Shown one piece after another: positions 26,801 to 36,413 of a DNA stretch of 64,000 bases. A model generated the notes under the pieces. That model saw nothing but the letters and a program-made list of their open reading frames with translations, had not been told where the DNA came from and ran no database searches. Numbering within the stretch: position 1 is the stretch's first letter; the number at the start of each line of letters is the position of its first letter. Origin of the DNA: Prochilodus magdalenae (Eukaryota; Chordata; Actinopteri; Characiformes; Prochilodontidae); assembly GCA_024036415.1 (NCBI GenBank), contig JAMWET010001656.1, forward strand, positions 258,501 through 322,500, given 5' to 3'. The translations under genes and the position numbers were made by a program.

Positions 26801-29096
26801 GATTTGCGGATCCAGTTTTTTAATTTGTTCAGATATTTTGATGCTGGAGTCAAAACAATAGAAACCGTCACTGTCTAGTTATTTACAGACTGTACTGTAT
26901 ATAACATATACACATTCTGTCAACATACTGCAATGTTTAAATATATAAGGCTAAGCAATTTGAATACTAAGGTAGAAAACATTCTCAGTACTTTTCCTCA
27001 ATGGAACTGATTTTATCACTAAAAACCTTATCATGAAAGGCTTCGAGATCTATGTGTATCTTTTTCTCTGCAGTTATTTTCTCAGCACAGAGGAATCAAG
27101 ACATAGCAGACACTTATACAGGTAAGTGTCTGATTCAGGTTCAGATTTTCTAATGACCGTAATTAAACACTTAATCATTCTTATTCACTGCCTGGGTTTT
27201 CTAAGACTGGCCCCTAACACAGCATTATTTGCGTCTAAATTCCACAGAGCATACACCTATCAATTTTATGATCTTGTAAATTTTGATAGTCACTTTCCAC
27301 CTTTAAGGTAGTTAATGTTTATTTACACACCCACTAGAACAGCCCCCACTCTTACTATGTGTCATCAATACCTTGACTTACAATTAGTCAAGTGCCCGGT
27401 GTGAGTAGGGATGTAGAATGGCAGTTTAGGGCGGCGTTCGTTAGCAGCAGATGAAGTTTTCACTCTGCTAAGCTCCAGGCAAGCTAAACTAATACATTTA
27501 GAAGTGATGGGAGAGATTAAGGGAGACTGGTGGAAGCTTGTAAAGGAGCAGTGTGACTGGGATGTAAAGAGCGTTCACTTACCTATGATTAATTCCATAA
27601 GCCTCTCAGTCCCTTAGCCCAAAACATAAGTTTGCATTGATTTTTTTTATTGCAACACTCACAGGTAAGGAACATTGGTGTCCACTTTTAGTAAAGGTAA
27701 GGTGTTACCAGATCAATGCAAATGTATTACACACCTGAGGACCCAATAAAAAACTTTATTAAAATACTTGTTTTAGCCACAGATTTACATTGATCACACA
27801 TAACCAGGAGTTGGGAAGGTTGGAATACATTCACATTTATCAAAATGACTAAATAGGTGGAGCAATACATATCAATCATTCAAAGATTAACAGAATGTGG
27901 TTGCTTTTTTGTATCCTGATTATGTAACACTGTTACATGTGTTCTATTACTACCAAACCATGGGCATTACTAAGCTCATGAAGGTCAGAAAGAGTTTATT
28001 ATCATGAATATCTAATGAGCAAAAATTTACAGGATGCCAGCACTAAGAAACCTTTTATATTAGGGCTTGCAATACTCATTGTCATTGTAACAGACAGGTG
28101 TCATTACATCACGTTTTAGAAAGAGAGCAAACAGAAAGTAAGAGTTAATAAACTAGAGTCAGTAAGTCCAGTATTGGCTGCAGGTGTGTGTGATAATAAC
28201 TGATCGGACCCAAGGTGAGACTTGCACTGGTGCGAGACAGTATAAAATGGTAGTGCCTTGACTCCAGGCCTCTGTATTGCATTTCTAGAGAACTACAGCA
28301 TTGAAAACTGTTCCATTAGGAAGGGTATGAAGAAGTATGGCATTTATTGTACTTTTGTACATAATTATGTCCATTCCAGTATCTTATTAATACACTTTCT
28401 GAAGACTGCACCAAAGTGATATTGCTAAATAAAAAACAGTGGCATACTTACATGCTGTTTCAATCATACTGGGGAAGAATATTAATATTGCAACACCAGC
28501 AGCTGCCTGTTCCACAAAGACATGACCCATATTCTCACATGCACACGTCTTAACTAGCGCATGTGTAGGTTTGATTAATTAAAGACTAATTCGTTAGTAT
28601 GCTCTTAAGCAAAGCCACAGATCTAGGTGTGAGACAGATCATAAATCCCTGCCTTTTTTATGGATGCTACCAGAGTATCCTTTATGTCACGTTGTATGTT
28701 TAAGGTTGTAGTAACAACCAGGTTCAGGCTCCTACAGCCAGTTCTGCACAAGGATGATCTGACTAGAGGTTCGGAAGTAGCTGAAATGGCAGGTGTATGG
28801 AAGGGTATGGTCATACAGGTCTACCAGCAGGACAGTTTTAGCTTACAGGGTGGGTAATATTAAGGTAAACACAAAGTGATGTTTGCCTTCCATGTTACTT
28901 CCTTTTAAAAAAAAAAGCAGTCCTAGACAGCATGTAACACAAAAAAACCTTCACTGGACTTCACTGGTGTGTACCTGTGTGGACCACATAACTTTTGTCT
29001 TTTGAAAGCCAACATTTGTGGAAAATTATACCACAGCTTTTTGCAACCCTGAGATGTGATTGGCTAAAAGATGTTCTGTAAGTATGAGTACAAGTG

Positions 29097-29195
<99 letters not shown>

Positions 29196-32100
29196 GTAAT
29201 ACACTCAAGGCTATAGCATGAGATATTAACAGTGGTGTAATACACTATATCAAAGAAACTCCAAAGGCTATTTCCACTACAAGTTTTTATGATAGACAAT
29301 TGTTACATAACGAACAGTGGTTAGTGGAATAAAACAGGTATGGTGAAAATATAAAACAAATAGCGTAGAATGTTTTTAACCAGTTACACTGGCTAGTCAG
29401 AACTAACTGTGTGTAATTATTTCATGTGTGACTATCTTGCAGTGCTGAACTTGGAGGAGTGTTTCATCGTCACTGTCTAACGTGCAAGCTGTTTGAGCGC
29501 TGTAGCTTCTTCAAAGCTGACTTCAGTCCCAACCAGACACACTTCACACTCTACTGTTTAGGTAGGGAATCACAAACGCACCTATACCCACCTATATATA
29601 CCACTTATGGTGGGCAATGTTGTAGTCAGTGTTTACACAGGCAGACAGAAAGTGCTAAGAATGAGCAAACCTTCAAATAATACCTGACCCTTGGTCACCC
29701 TTTGGTGGTCTCTTTCCATCACGGGGTTCAACCACTGTGAATAAAGTTTACTGATTACTTATTAAAGGTTATGATGACAACACGGTATGAGGCATGAAGG
29801 CCGAAGGACAAAATAGTAATGAAGAGTCTTAGTTCGTTAGCAGAAATAAGGCTGGGTTCCTGACATTACTAAACCTAACAAATGCAACCCTTAGTTATAC
29901 CATCCAAATCACTGAACACAGGTGTTCCAGTCACTTCCATGGCCACAAGTGTATGAAACAAACCACCTGCATGTGGCCTTCAAATTATCTTAAGAACAGT
30001 AGAGAACATAGAGAACTTCATGGAATGGGTTTTCATGTCTGAGCAGTTGCATCCAAGCATCACCAAGCGCAGAGCAAAGTGTCGAATGCAGCGGTGTAAA
30101 GCCTGCTGTCACTGGACTCTAGAGCAGTGGACACACGTTCACTGGAGTGATGAATCACACTTCTCCGTCTGGCAAACCAATTGACAGGTCTGGGTTTGGC
30201 GGTTGCCAGGAGAAAGGTACTTGTCTGAAATTCATATGTGTGAAGACAGACAAGCGAATACTACAGAAAATCTGCAGCTGTTCTGTGTTCTAGTATTAAG
30301 ACCCATGATACTCTATAAATGTATCGTGGTAATTAGCAATAGCAATAACAATTTGCGTTACTTTCTACTCCTAGAGACAAAACAGCTCACTTTCTACTTT
30401 GCAGGCCCAGGGGTTCCAAAGGTGACTATTCACAGTACCGCTGACCCTTCTCGTGAGTAAGGTTTGCCTTCTTCCTGAGTTTATATATTTGACCGTTAAT
30501 TGTGCCGCCAGTGGGCATATCTGCACAAAAAACACAGAAAAAAATGGAAAAAGTGATGCAAGATTTACAGATTAAACAGAAGCTGGTGTAAAATTATTGC
30601 AGGAGAAACTGGAAAATTGGTAACAGAATGGCTCATTGAAACCCATTAATTAAATTTCCAGAAAAGGCAAGGCACAAAGACATTATCAGGAGACTTGACA
30701 GTGGGCAGTTCTACAGTTTGGATAGACTCAGACTGGTATTTTCAAAGAATATGAAACTTTCAACACTATTGCTCACCACAAGCTATAAAGTAAATGAAAA
30801 GTTTTCATTAAGCTAAATGCCTCTACTCAGAGAAATGTGTGTTTGTTCATTAAATACTTTTGACACATTGATTTAGTGTCAATGGGGTTCACATGTCAAA
30901 TCAACAGGACACACTGTGGTTGAAGACAACAGTCTCCTTGCATCATCCCTTGGGGTCAAGCGTCTTCCTGAGATGCTCTTCAGGACACTGTCCTCTGACA
31001 ACTATGGTACAGTGGTAATCCAGTAGATTTTTGTCTGCAAAACTGTTTAAAAAATACAATTCTGTTAACTGACTCCTCACAGCAGCCAGACTGCTCCATT
31101 TGTTCAGCATCAGCTATTTAACAGGTTCCATAGCAGGGTGTGTGCGTTTGTCTGTGTATGTGCTAACAGTGCTTTGCTACACATACATGTGCACACATTT
31201 TGTAACTGCTCTATTATAATTAAACACGCTGTGTGTATGTTAGTGAAAAAAAGATGGAAAGAAACCCCACCAATCTACCTGCTAGTAGTTTGTATATTGA
31301 TTGAGCTTGTGTACAGACTACAGACACTTCTGCAGTACTTTATAGGCAGAGCAGTGCTAAGCTCTGTTTAAACTGATTTTTGTACATAATTCTAGACTTG
31401 GATCTGAAGCTCTCCCTGCCTCCAGGGTATGAGGGAAACCTGCATCCCCTCCTCATCATGGTGTACGTCTGCACTGTACCTTATCAAGCATAAATCACTG
31501 TTATTACAGCTGTTCTACACATCACTGCATAACCTCCCATGATTTTCAATGAATGATAATTACTTAAGTATTGGCTTAGATAAATAAAAATTATTAAGGG
31601 TAATCAGGAAATTGTGACCCCATTTGAAATATGCTAATCATTATATTAGTTTAATACTATTTATAATTTTCTCTTCTTTTTTTCCTAATTCCATATGTAC
31701 AGACATCCTAATTTTTCTCCCTTTCTGTCTCTCTCATAGTGATGGCTGCCCAGGCAGTCAGACAGTGACAGAGGAGTTTGCCCTGGGTTGGCCTCAGGTT
31801 CTCTCCAGTCTGCATGGAGTAGCTCTTGCCTGGGTGGATGGCAGGATTAGAGCCTCGCGAAGCCAGAAGACCAGCACAGTGGACCCCCGCAAACTGGGGT
31901 CACTTCGTATCAAAGACCTGATGGGGGTAGTAGAGTGAGTATTCTCAGTTATTGTTCAGTTCAGAGTACTGTTTATTTATAATGACGTAATAGAAAACAG
32001 TAGCAATCAGTTATTTTAGTAATTGAGTATTCTATATAAAATATATATAAATATATACTGCCTTCTTGAATGGCTTTGTGGAATTTGCAGGAGACAAAAA

Positions 32101-35100
32101 TCATATTCCTATTCCGATCCTATTGATCTAATGATTTACATTAAATACTAATGAACCCTGATGTTGTGCTACTGTGAAAGATTAGTTCAGTTTTACAAGA
32201 GACAGCCTTTTTTTCCCAGTTTGAAATTTTCCCAAACTTTGGATAGTATCTGTTGTTTTCTCTTGTGTGCCACTTCTGTTTGGCCCTCTCTAATGTCTCT
32301 CTCTTTTTCATTTTGCAAACCACACTGTCAACTCATGTTTTCTTCATATTACAAGCTCACAATATAACTGGATTGTGCGACAGTAATAATTAGCGTGGTG
32401 GAAAACAGCAAGCTGTATGTAGTTATTTAGATTACACAAACCTTTGATGCAATGAATGTACATTAGTTGTTTTGTTGAGTTACAGATAAATCAAGGAACA
32501 TCTACAGATAACACATTTTAATAATAAACAAATAAGGTGTTATTCTTAATGTAGCCTTGATATTTCTTCCATGTGTAAATCCCACTCACAGCATGTACAT
32601 TGACATACCAAAAGTCATGGGATAGCACTATAGAATTTATTATGAATTGGCGTTATCTCTGGGGTTGTTTGTGAGGTTTTATTTTGTATTAGCTCTTTCA
32701 GGAGGACCTCCGATATAGGGACTTACGTCCTGACCTGAAAAGGTTTCTTAAGAGGTTCAGCTGATTTGCTTAATGATTAAACTTGTTATTTAGTCATTGC
32801 TTACTGTAGTGCTCCATGTTTTTTTAATTATGTGATGGCTTTCTTTACTGTAACTGACACCTCTATTCAATGTTTTAAGGCACTTAAGATATTTTAGATG
32901 TTATTAATACTATCAGTTTGGAACTTTTCAGGTGGCTGACCCAATTGCCTTATATTGATGGTCGAAGAATTGCTCTTTATGGAAAGGTACTTCATGTTTT
33001 TCATTTGGAATTCTGTTTTGTTCACCTATAAAGACCATGCAAAAACACACAAGATACTGATCTAGAAAAACCTTCTCCTTTATCATTGTATTCTGAAGCA
33101 GTCTTAGACTGATCTCATATAATTGCTGATCTGGTTTTATAACTGTCTGCATGTTTAACACAGGCTTCCACTGTGTTACTGTTTTGTGCTCTGATGATTG
33201 TGTCCTCACAGGGTTTTGGAGGATATTTAATTTTGAAGATTCTTACAGCAACTGAGCAGATGTTCAGATGTTCAGCCATCATGGCCCCTATAACTGAATT
33301 CAAACTCTACAGTAAGTTTCTAATCCACAACTACACTGTGACCATACTATAGATTCAAATCTAATCAACACCTTTATGCAGATGCTGCCTTCTCGGAGAG
33401 ATACCTGGGACTCCCTGGAAAGGAAGAGCATGCCTACATGGTTAGAACTTTTATAAATTGAACATTTGTACAACAAATTTCCAGTAAAGTTGGAACATTT
33501 TTGTAAAATATAATTACAACACAAATCTGCTATTTTTTCATCTTTATGAACCATTAACTGACAAAAGTACAAAAACTTTTCCACTGTTTTCTTTGGATGT
33601 CACAGTTCGGATCTTATTCAGAAAACGTATTGAAAATGTATTGGAGGTGGCTGAATCAGTCACTTACACTACCTATTTTGCACTGCCTGTGCATCAGGGA
33701 CATTTGTATGTTGAATAGCACCCACACACCACATAGGGGCACCTTGTAGTTGTACAATTACAGACTGTCCATCTGTTTCTCTGCTTACTTTATCCCCCAT
33801 CACCTTTTTTTCAATGGTCAGTACTCTCACAGAGAAATTATTATATAGGTGGTGGATCATTCTCAGCACTGCAGTAACAGTGACATGGTGGTGGTGTGGT
33901 ACTGTGTGTTGTGTTGGAGTGGAACAGAGACCAGCACGCCAGTAGTGGACAGTGAGGGGACACAGTGTTTAGGAACTCTGCTGTGTTTGATCCACTCACA
34001 CCAGCACAACACACGCTAACACATCACAGTGTGTCAGTGTCAGGCAATGGCTGCAAGAAAATACACACTCGCCTACTCCAAGTTTAAAACAACTGGAACA
34101 GTGGCAAACAAGCCTGGACGAGGACTCAAGTTTATTTAGCCTCCACACACAATGAGGAGGATGGTAAGAGAAGCAAAAGGTTCTCCAAAGCTCACTGTTA
34201 GAGAATTGCATCAAAGAGTAGCATCTTGGGGTCACAAAGTCTTCATAACAACCACCAGGCGCTATCTACATGCCATTAAGCATGAACGTAAACGTCTGGA
34301 GTTCACTAAGCGGTACTAGGACTGGGGCTCTAAGTGGGTCTGGCGTAACACAAAAGTTAGTATGCGGAAATGTACCTCATGCCCACTGTAATGTATGGGG
34401 GAGGATCTGTGATGCTCTTCCAAAGCCCCAGAAATCTTGTTAGGGTGCATGGCATTATGATATCTTTGTAATACCAGGACATTTTAAATCTGGTGGCCTG
34501 TGCCCAAAAGCTGAAGATAATGACCCTAAACATGTGGCCAAATCTACACAAAATTAGTTTACCAGACAATAATGCTGTGGAGTGAGCTGAAGATGAGAGT
34601 GCATAGGAAAGGACCCAGGACGATTTAGAGAGATTGTGCGAAGAGGAATGGTCAAATATCCCTCTCGCTGTATTCTCCGATTCTGCCAATAATTGTGGTG
34701 AAATTTCATGTAAAATAATTTTTTCTTAATGTGGGATTTTTTCACACTGAATAAGGTTTGGATTTTGTGCATTGTTGTCCTATATTATTTAAAAAAAATA
34801 GTATTTATTAGAAGCATAAGAACACATCATAACAAGGGGTGCCAATAATTGTGGAGGGCGCTATATGTATGAAAGTACAGGACAAGTTGTAATGATTTAG
34901 TAGTGGACACTGTATTTTATTTCTCAATGAGTGACAAATCTGTGGCAATGGCAGTAAAAGTGTAAACTGGAAATATTTAACTGAGGGACATTTGCTTGTT
35001 ATAACAGCCTGTATCTTGTAAAATAAAATGACTGTTAGCTTAAAGATGTATAGGTTTGTTATTCATGCATTCCTGTGCAGGCTATGGGCCTTTAAGTCAC

Positions 35101-36413
35101 GTAGTAGTGCAGTGCTTTTGTCTAAAATCAGCTTGAAACATGTTGCTGTTTGTAACCTGTCATTCAGTAGAGCTGAACAATCCAGCTCAGGGAGGCTTAG
35201 GAGTGGAGCCTGACTGGAGGATGGTAAAAGGCAGCAGTGAGGATGTTTGGACAATGTGTGGTGAGAACATCTGGATGGTGAAAGGCTGTGATAACTCTCT
35301 TGTGGAGCAGCTTGGTGGCCTGGCGCTATTGACTGCTTCCCTCCGGCAATGCTTCGAGCAAGGTTTTTCTTTGCTCTAGCGTCTCAGGGAAGAATACCTG
35401 GGCAAATGCAGTGAGACGTGATGGTGGTACTTCTGAGGTCAGAGAAAGTGAAAACCTCTTCAGCATTGGAGTACCAGATTGAGCAGTGGAACGGTTGGTA
35501 AGCTGGTGTTACGAAGAGAGGAAACACTGCACTGGGAGGCACTGCAAGCCTAGGTCAGCAGGTAAATAGATGCCAGTCTAAGATGTTTGGTTAAGTTGGT
35601 GATCCATGGATTGAGTGCAGCATGGACTAGAAGAACCCAGCACTGAGGAGCTAGTACCCCACTTAATTTATGGGAACTGTGTATGAGAATTAGCTTGAGT
35701 TGGTATGTCACCAGGAATGGTTTACCTTTGTGTGGGGCTGTGTAGTGACCCCATACTGGCTGGAGACGCTTGTGCTAGTTTATACGTAAACGTATGTTTT
35801 ATGTGTATTACTGTGTTGCCATCAGTGAGTCCTGTATGGTTGTTGAGAACCTTACCTTCTATTTTTTTCTGTATTTTTCTGTGGCTTTTAGAATTATAAA
35901 TAGAAACATTTTTGGCCAAGTTTGTTTTGTTGTTTGGTGATATGTAATGTATATGTGAACTGGCCTCCAGTCTCGAACACAGACAAGCTCATATATTATA
36001 CTAAATTTATTCTATGTGTTGTTGTTATTTTTTTACAGACAGCCTCTTTACTAGAAGATGTCCACAAGTTAAAGGATGAAAACTTTCTCCTGTTGCATGG
36101 CACTGCAGATGGTACATTTTTGTAAGTAAAAAAGAATATAAAGCAGTTCTACACTTCTAGATGATTAATGATCGTGTACGTCTGTGTGTTTGCAGCCCGT
36201 GTACATTTCCAACACACTGCCGAGCTGCTTAGTCGGCTGGTGAAGGTGGAGGCCAACTACACCCTGCAGCTGTACCCAGATGAGGGCCACACTCTAAAAG
36301 AACAACGCAGCATCCAACACCTTCACCGCACTCTCCTTCACTACCTTCAAAACTGCCTCAAACACGATCCCATGTTGGTTGCAGAAGAGCAGGAGGAGGA
36401 GGAAGAGGACTGA
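6119..36413 (+). CDS. dpp10-like: Inactive dipeptidyl-peptidase-like protein of the DPP6/DPP10 group (5' exon missing)
   Basis: Type II membrane protein of the S9B fold; family members bind Kv4 channels and speed A-type currents without peptidase activity. Exons: 6119-6233, 7098-7193, 7604-7698, 8485-8556, 17874-17926, 18532-18613, 18769-18889, 20795-20949, 22415-22512, 23288-23411, 24769-24810, 25019-25123, 26303-26394, 27074-27121, 29443-29561, 30405-30452, 30908-31006, 31396-31462, 31740-31934, 32932-32986, 33212-33311, 33382-33440, 36039-36111, 36196-36413. All phases join, giving 776 residues to the stop. Order: short cytoplasmic end, membrane helix (about 15-36), beta-propeller, alpha/beta-hydrolase domain. 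Position 628 has Gly where active enzymes have Ser (GKGFGGY); Asp704 (HGTAD) and His736 (PDEGH) remain. NLT, NST, NNS, NQS and NYT are glycosylation sequons. Most segments look nearer DPP10 than DPP6, including the Gly (DPP6 has Asp). The protein ends in an acidic tail. Exon 1 with the ATG was not found. Confidence 0.92.
7848..7886 (+). repeat. Decayed partial copy of the tail and donor site of dpp exon 3 (7604-7698)
   Basis: About 150 bases after the exon end at 7698, the intron repeats its last part: CTGGACAACAGCAC is identical in both, and flanking bases are similar on both sides, including the donor region (GTGAGTTAC in the exon; AGTGAATTAC in the copy). The copy has lost the GT donor. 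It looks like a short local duplication that is now decaying. Confidence 0.55.
8866..9050. repeat. Purine-rich GA/GGGA low-complexity stretch
   Basis: Imperfect GAGA and GGGAGA runs on the plus strand, for example GAGAGAGAAAGAGAGAG. This is simple sequence in an intron, without coding support. Confidence 0.6.
9470..9620. repeat. Short GGTTCTTT/AAGAACC-type interspersed repeat
   Basis: Contains GAAGAACCTTTCAGTGAATG and later AAAGAACCTTTTTAAAG, a pattern I know from a common teleost non-autonomous repeat with inverted GGTTCTTT ends. A weaker relative (GTGGTTCCATCAAAT, then GAAGAACCTTC) lies at about 5660-5750. Boundaries are approximate. Confidence 0.4.
10341..11145 (-). mobile_element. Tc1/mariner-like element, internally deleted
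   Basis: Starts TACAGTGTTGCTTGAAAG and ends with a degraded inverted match (GGGTTACAAACTTTAAAG). These are the terminal repeats of a familiar vertebrate Tc1 family whose ends read as GTGTTGCTTGAAAGTTTG. Internal fragments (GATCCACCTTCTGTTTAGG, ACACCTGATTGTCATCC) agree with that family read on the minus strand. It is about 0.8 kb, roughly half of full length, with no open transposase frame. Confidence 0.65.
11670..11735. repeat. (GA)n microsatellite
   Basis: About 33 perfect GA units on the plus strand. The long open frames across it on the minus strand encode only Ser-Leu repeats and are artefacts of the tract. Confidence 0.95.
12900..13140 (+). mobile_element. tRNA-derived SINE-like repeat
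   Basis: Contains a degraded version of a widespread teleost SINE body: GCCTTTGAGCAATGCACCTG, then a CACCCCAGGTG block, GCTGCCCCTTAGTGTG and TCACTGCTTGGATAAG. The order and spacing match the family I know (GAGCAAGGCACTTAACCCC ... TGTGTTCACTGC ... GGGTTAAATGC). Ends are uncertain and the promoter boxes are decayed. Confidence 0.5.
15165..16225. mobile_element. Fold-back DNA repeat (CCATAACATTAAA family) split by a LINE
   Basis: The left arm, 15165-15356, starts near GACTAGCCATAACATTAAAC and runs through TTACAGACTAATCCATCAG and CCCCATCACC. The right part, 15865 to about 16225, continues with GATCATTCTCAGCACTGC, GTGAGTGGGTCAGACACAGC and TGGACTGAGAATAGTCCAC. A copy at 33690-34042 has the two parts contiguous, which shows that the 0.5 kb between them is an insertion. 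The full family is a long inverted-repeat element; this copy is partial. Confidence 0.65.
15357..15864 (+). mobile_element. L2-type LINE 3' end, truncated, nested insertion
   Basis: Encodes the C-terminal tail of a LINE reverse transcriptase (frame 15364-15555: SRLFSVLAPRWWNELPLGVR, then a Ser-rich segment). It ends with the L2-type 3' UTR GTAAGTCGCTCTGGATAAGA, GCGTCTGCTAAATG and a TGTAAA microsatellite tail. It is 5'-truncated, as is usual. TATTA flanks it on both sides (15352-15356 and 15865-15869), a likely short target-site duplication. Confidence 0.8.
16617..16660. repeat. (CTTT)n microsatellite
   Basis: About seven TTCT/CTTT units followed by imperfect T-rich sequence. Confidence 0.85.
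17757..17826. repeat. (TG)n microsatellite just before a dpp exon
   Basis: About 33 TG units with two single-base interruptions (a GC in place of GT near 17815, then AGG). It ends 48 bases upstream of the exon that starts at 17874. TG/CA tracts near splice acceptors can affect splicing in other genes; here that is only a possibility. Confidence 0.95.
19068..19290. repeat. Tandem duplication across a Tc1 terminal repeat
   Basis: AAACTTTTCTTTTCACCC occurs at 19068 and again at 19180. Each is followed by CTGGCCAAAAAGATCACA, ACTCTAAAAT, CGTTGGACCA and TTTGATCACAGAACGCATT. The repeat unit is about 112 bases and includes flanking DNA plus the transposon end, so the duplication happened after the transposon inserted. 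The second copy has small deletions. Confidence 0.75.
19106..20346 (-). mobile_element. Tc1/mariner element, transposase on the minus strand, inactive
   Basis: The left end CACTGCCTGGCCAAAAAG pairs with the right end CTTTGGCCAGGCAGTG (to 20344), each followed by TA. Reading the minus strand, a region around 19330-19370 encodes PSQSPDMNSIENIW, the DDE-domain signature of Tc1 transposases. Frames are broken by many stops. It lies in the dpp intron 18890-20794. Confidence 0.8.
21088..22327 (+). mobile_element. Tc1/mariner element with broken transposase
   Basis: Bounded by TACAGTG at 21088 and CACTGTA at 22321-22327. A transposase-like reading begins at ATG 21444 (MPRSK) and runs with frameshifts to about 22175. 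Recognisable parts are IYQSGKGYKAIS, RARLNFARKHLDDPQD-like sequence, VKYGGGS, GRLAVINGTMNS, NVRPSV and LNPVEMLWHKLK. The piece that should hold the second catalytic Asp (QDNDPKH region) is missing between NVRPSV and LNPVEMLW, so the element is both frameshifted and internally deleted. It fills most of the dpp intron 20950-22414. Confidence 0.88.
22570..22830. mobile_element. Fold-back DNA repeat (CCATAACATTAAA family), partial
   Basis: Begins TCAGCCATAACATTAAACC, continues with a CTTTACAGACCACATG block and GACCACCACAGGACCACCAC, and ends with TATGGTAAGTGGAGTTGAT, AAAATAGACA. These are the two arms of the same family seen at 15165 and 33690, with most of the centre deleted. Confidence 0.6.
22862..22901. 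repeat. 20-base direct tandem repeat
   Basis: CATATTGTGAATATACATGT occurs twice in a row without mismatch. Confidence 0.85.
25500..25725. mobile_element. Fold-back DNA repeat arm, partial
   Basis: CTGAGAATGATCCTTAGTGC, ATACCTGCTTTTGGGGGATG, AACAGGGTAAAAGG, CAGAGAAACACG and TGTGGTAAGCGGATCTAATA follow the right arm of the same inverted-repeat family in order. Confidence 0.5.
29097..29196. repeat. Compound (AT)n(AC)n microsatellite
   Basis: About 37 AT units followed directly by about 11 AC units, in the dpp intron 27122-29442. Open frames on the minus strand across it encode Tyr-Ile repeats and are not genes. Confidence 0.95.
29880..30235 (+). mobile_element. Tc1-like transposase fragment
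   Basis: A frame near 30080-30230 reads RMQRCKACRHWTLEQW, then HWSDESHFSVW, a stop, and VWVWRLPGERYLSE. This is the catalytic-core block of a Tc1 transposase, with SDES holding an Asp of the DDE triad. No terminal repeats were found, the reading is interrupted by a stop, and upstream sequence is diverged. It differs from the Tc1 copies at 21088 and 34043, so it belongs to another subfamily. Confidence 0.75.
31740..31934 (+). CDS. dpp10-like: dpp10-like exon with diverged GRGSG loop
   Basis: This 195-base exon opens the alpha/beta-hydrolase domain (DGCPGSQ, like the DGTPGSQ of DPP6) and ends at GA|GTGAGT. Where DPP4, DPP6 and DPP10 share DGRGSG followed by Phe or Tyr and Gln, this protein has DGR then I-R-A-S-R-S (residues 580-585), with no length change relative to DPP10. 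The distal part (RKLGS, KDL) again follows the family. The exon frame is intact, so this is divergence rather than a frameshift, unless the assembly carries local errors. Confidence 0.85.
33212..33311 (+). CDS. dpp10-like: dpp10-like exon with Ser-to-Gly nucleophile site
   Basis: The previous exon (32932-32986) ends ...ALYGK in phase 0 and this one starts GFGGY. Together they form GKGFGGY, the nucleophile elbow, which in active DPP4 carries the catalytic Ser. Gly at this place is what DPP10 has; DPP6 has Asp. The exon continues with MAPITEFKLY, a standard family segment, and ends TAC A|GTAAGT in phase 1. Loss of peptidase activity is inferred with high confidence from the missing nucleophile. 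Confidence 0.93.
33690..34042. mobile_element. Fold-back DNA repeat, left arm and part of the centre
   Basis: CTGTTTCTCTGCTTACTTTA, CCCCCATCACC, TTTTCAATGGTCAGTACTC and GGATCATTCTCAGCACTGC run without the LINE interruption seen at 15357. The next block contains the inverted partner, ending GATCCACTCACACCAGCAC. The copy stops abruptly at a junction with a Tc1 fragment. Confidence 0.65.
34043..34866 (+). mobile_element. Tc1-like element, 5'-truncated and broken
   Basis: Contains AAGCCTGGACGAGGACTCAA, CACAATGAGGAGGATGGTAA and ATAATGACCCTAAACATGTG (the Asp-Pro-Lys-His block of Tc1 transposases). The right terminal repeat reads GGGGTGCCAATAATTGTGGA, GGGCGCTATATG. No matching left end is present; it abuts the fold-back repeat directly. 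It is in the dpp intron 33441-36038. Confidence 0.75.
34867..36038. other. Remainder of dpp intron 33441-36038
   Basis: The part after the Tc1 fragment has a short open frame at 35140-35379 with no family resemblance and no splice support. I see nothing else specific. Confidence 0.5.
36196..36413 (+). CDS. dpp10-like: dpp10-like terminal coding exon
   Basis: The exon follows TTTGCAG and carries VHFQHTAELL, an NYT sequon, YPDEGH (the catalytic-His position) and a C-terminal Glu-rich tail ending in Asp, then TGA at 36411-36413. The acidic tail and the HFQH block are shared by DPP6 and DPP10. A first AATAAA lies at 36605-36610, about 190 bases past the stop; others follow at about 37625 and at 38304-38309, so the 3' UTR may have several ends. 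Confidence 0.93.

Noticed and set aside
28961..29299. Minus-strand frames with long Tyr-Ile runs
   Set aside because: Direct translation of the (AT)n microsatellite.
35140..35379. 79-codon open frame in a dpp intron
   Set aside because: No recognised domain or splice signals, and no homology cue. Kept only as unexplained intron sequence.
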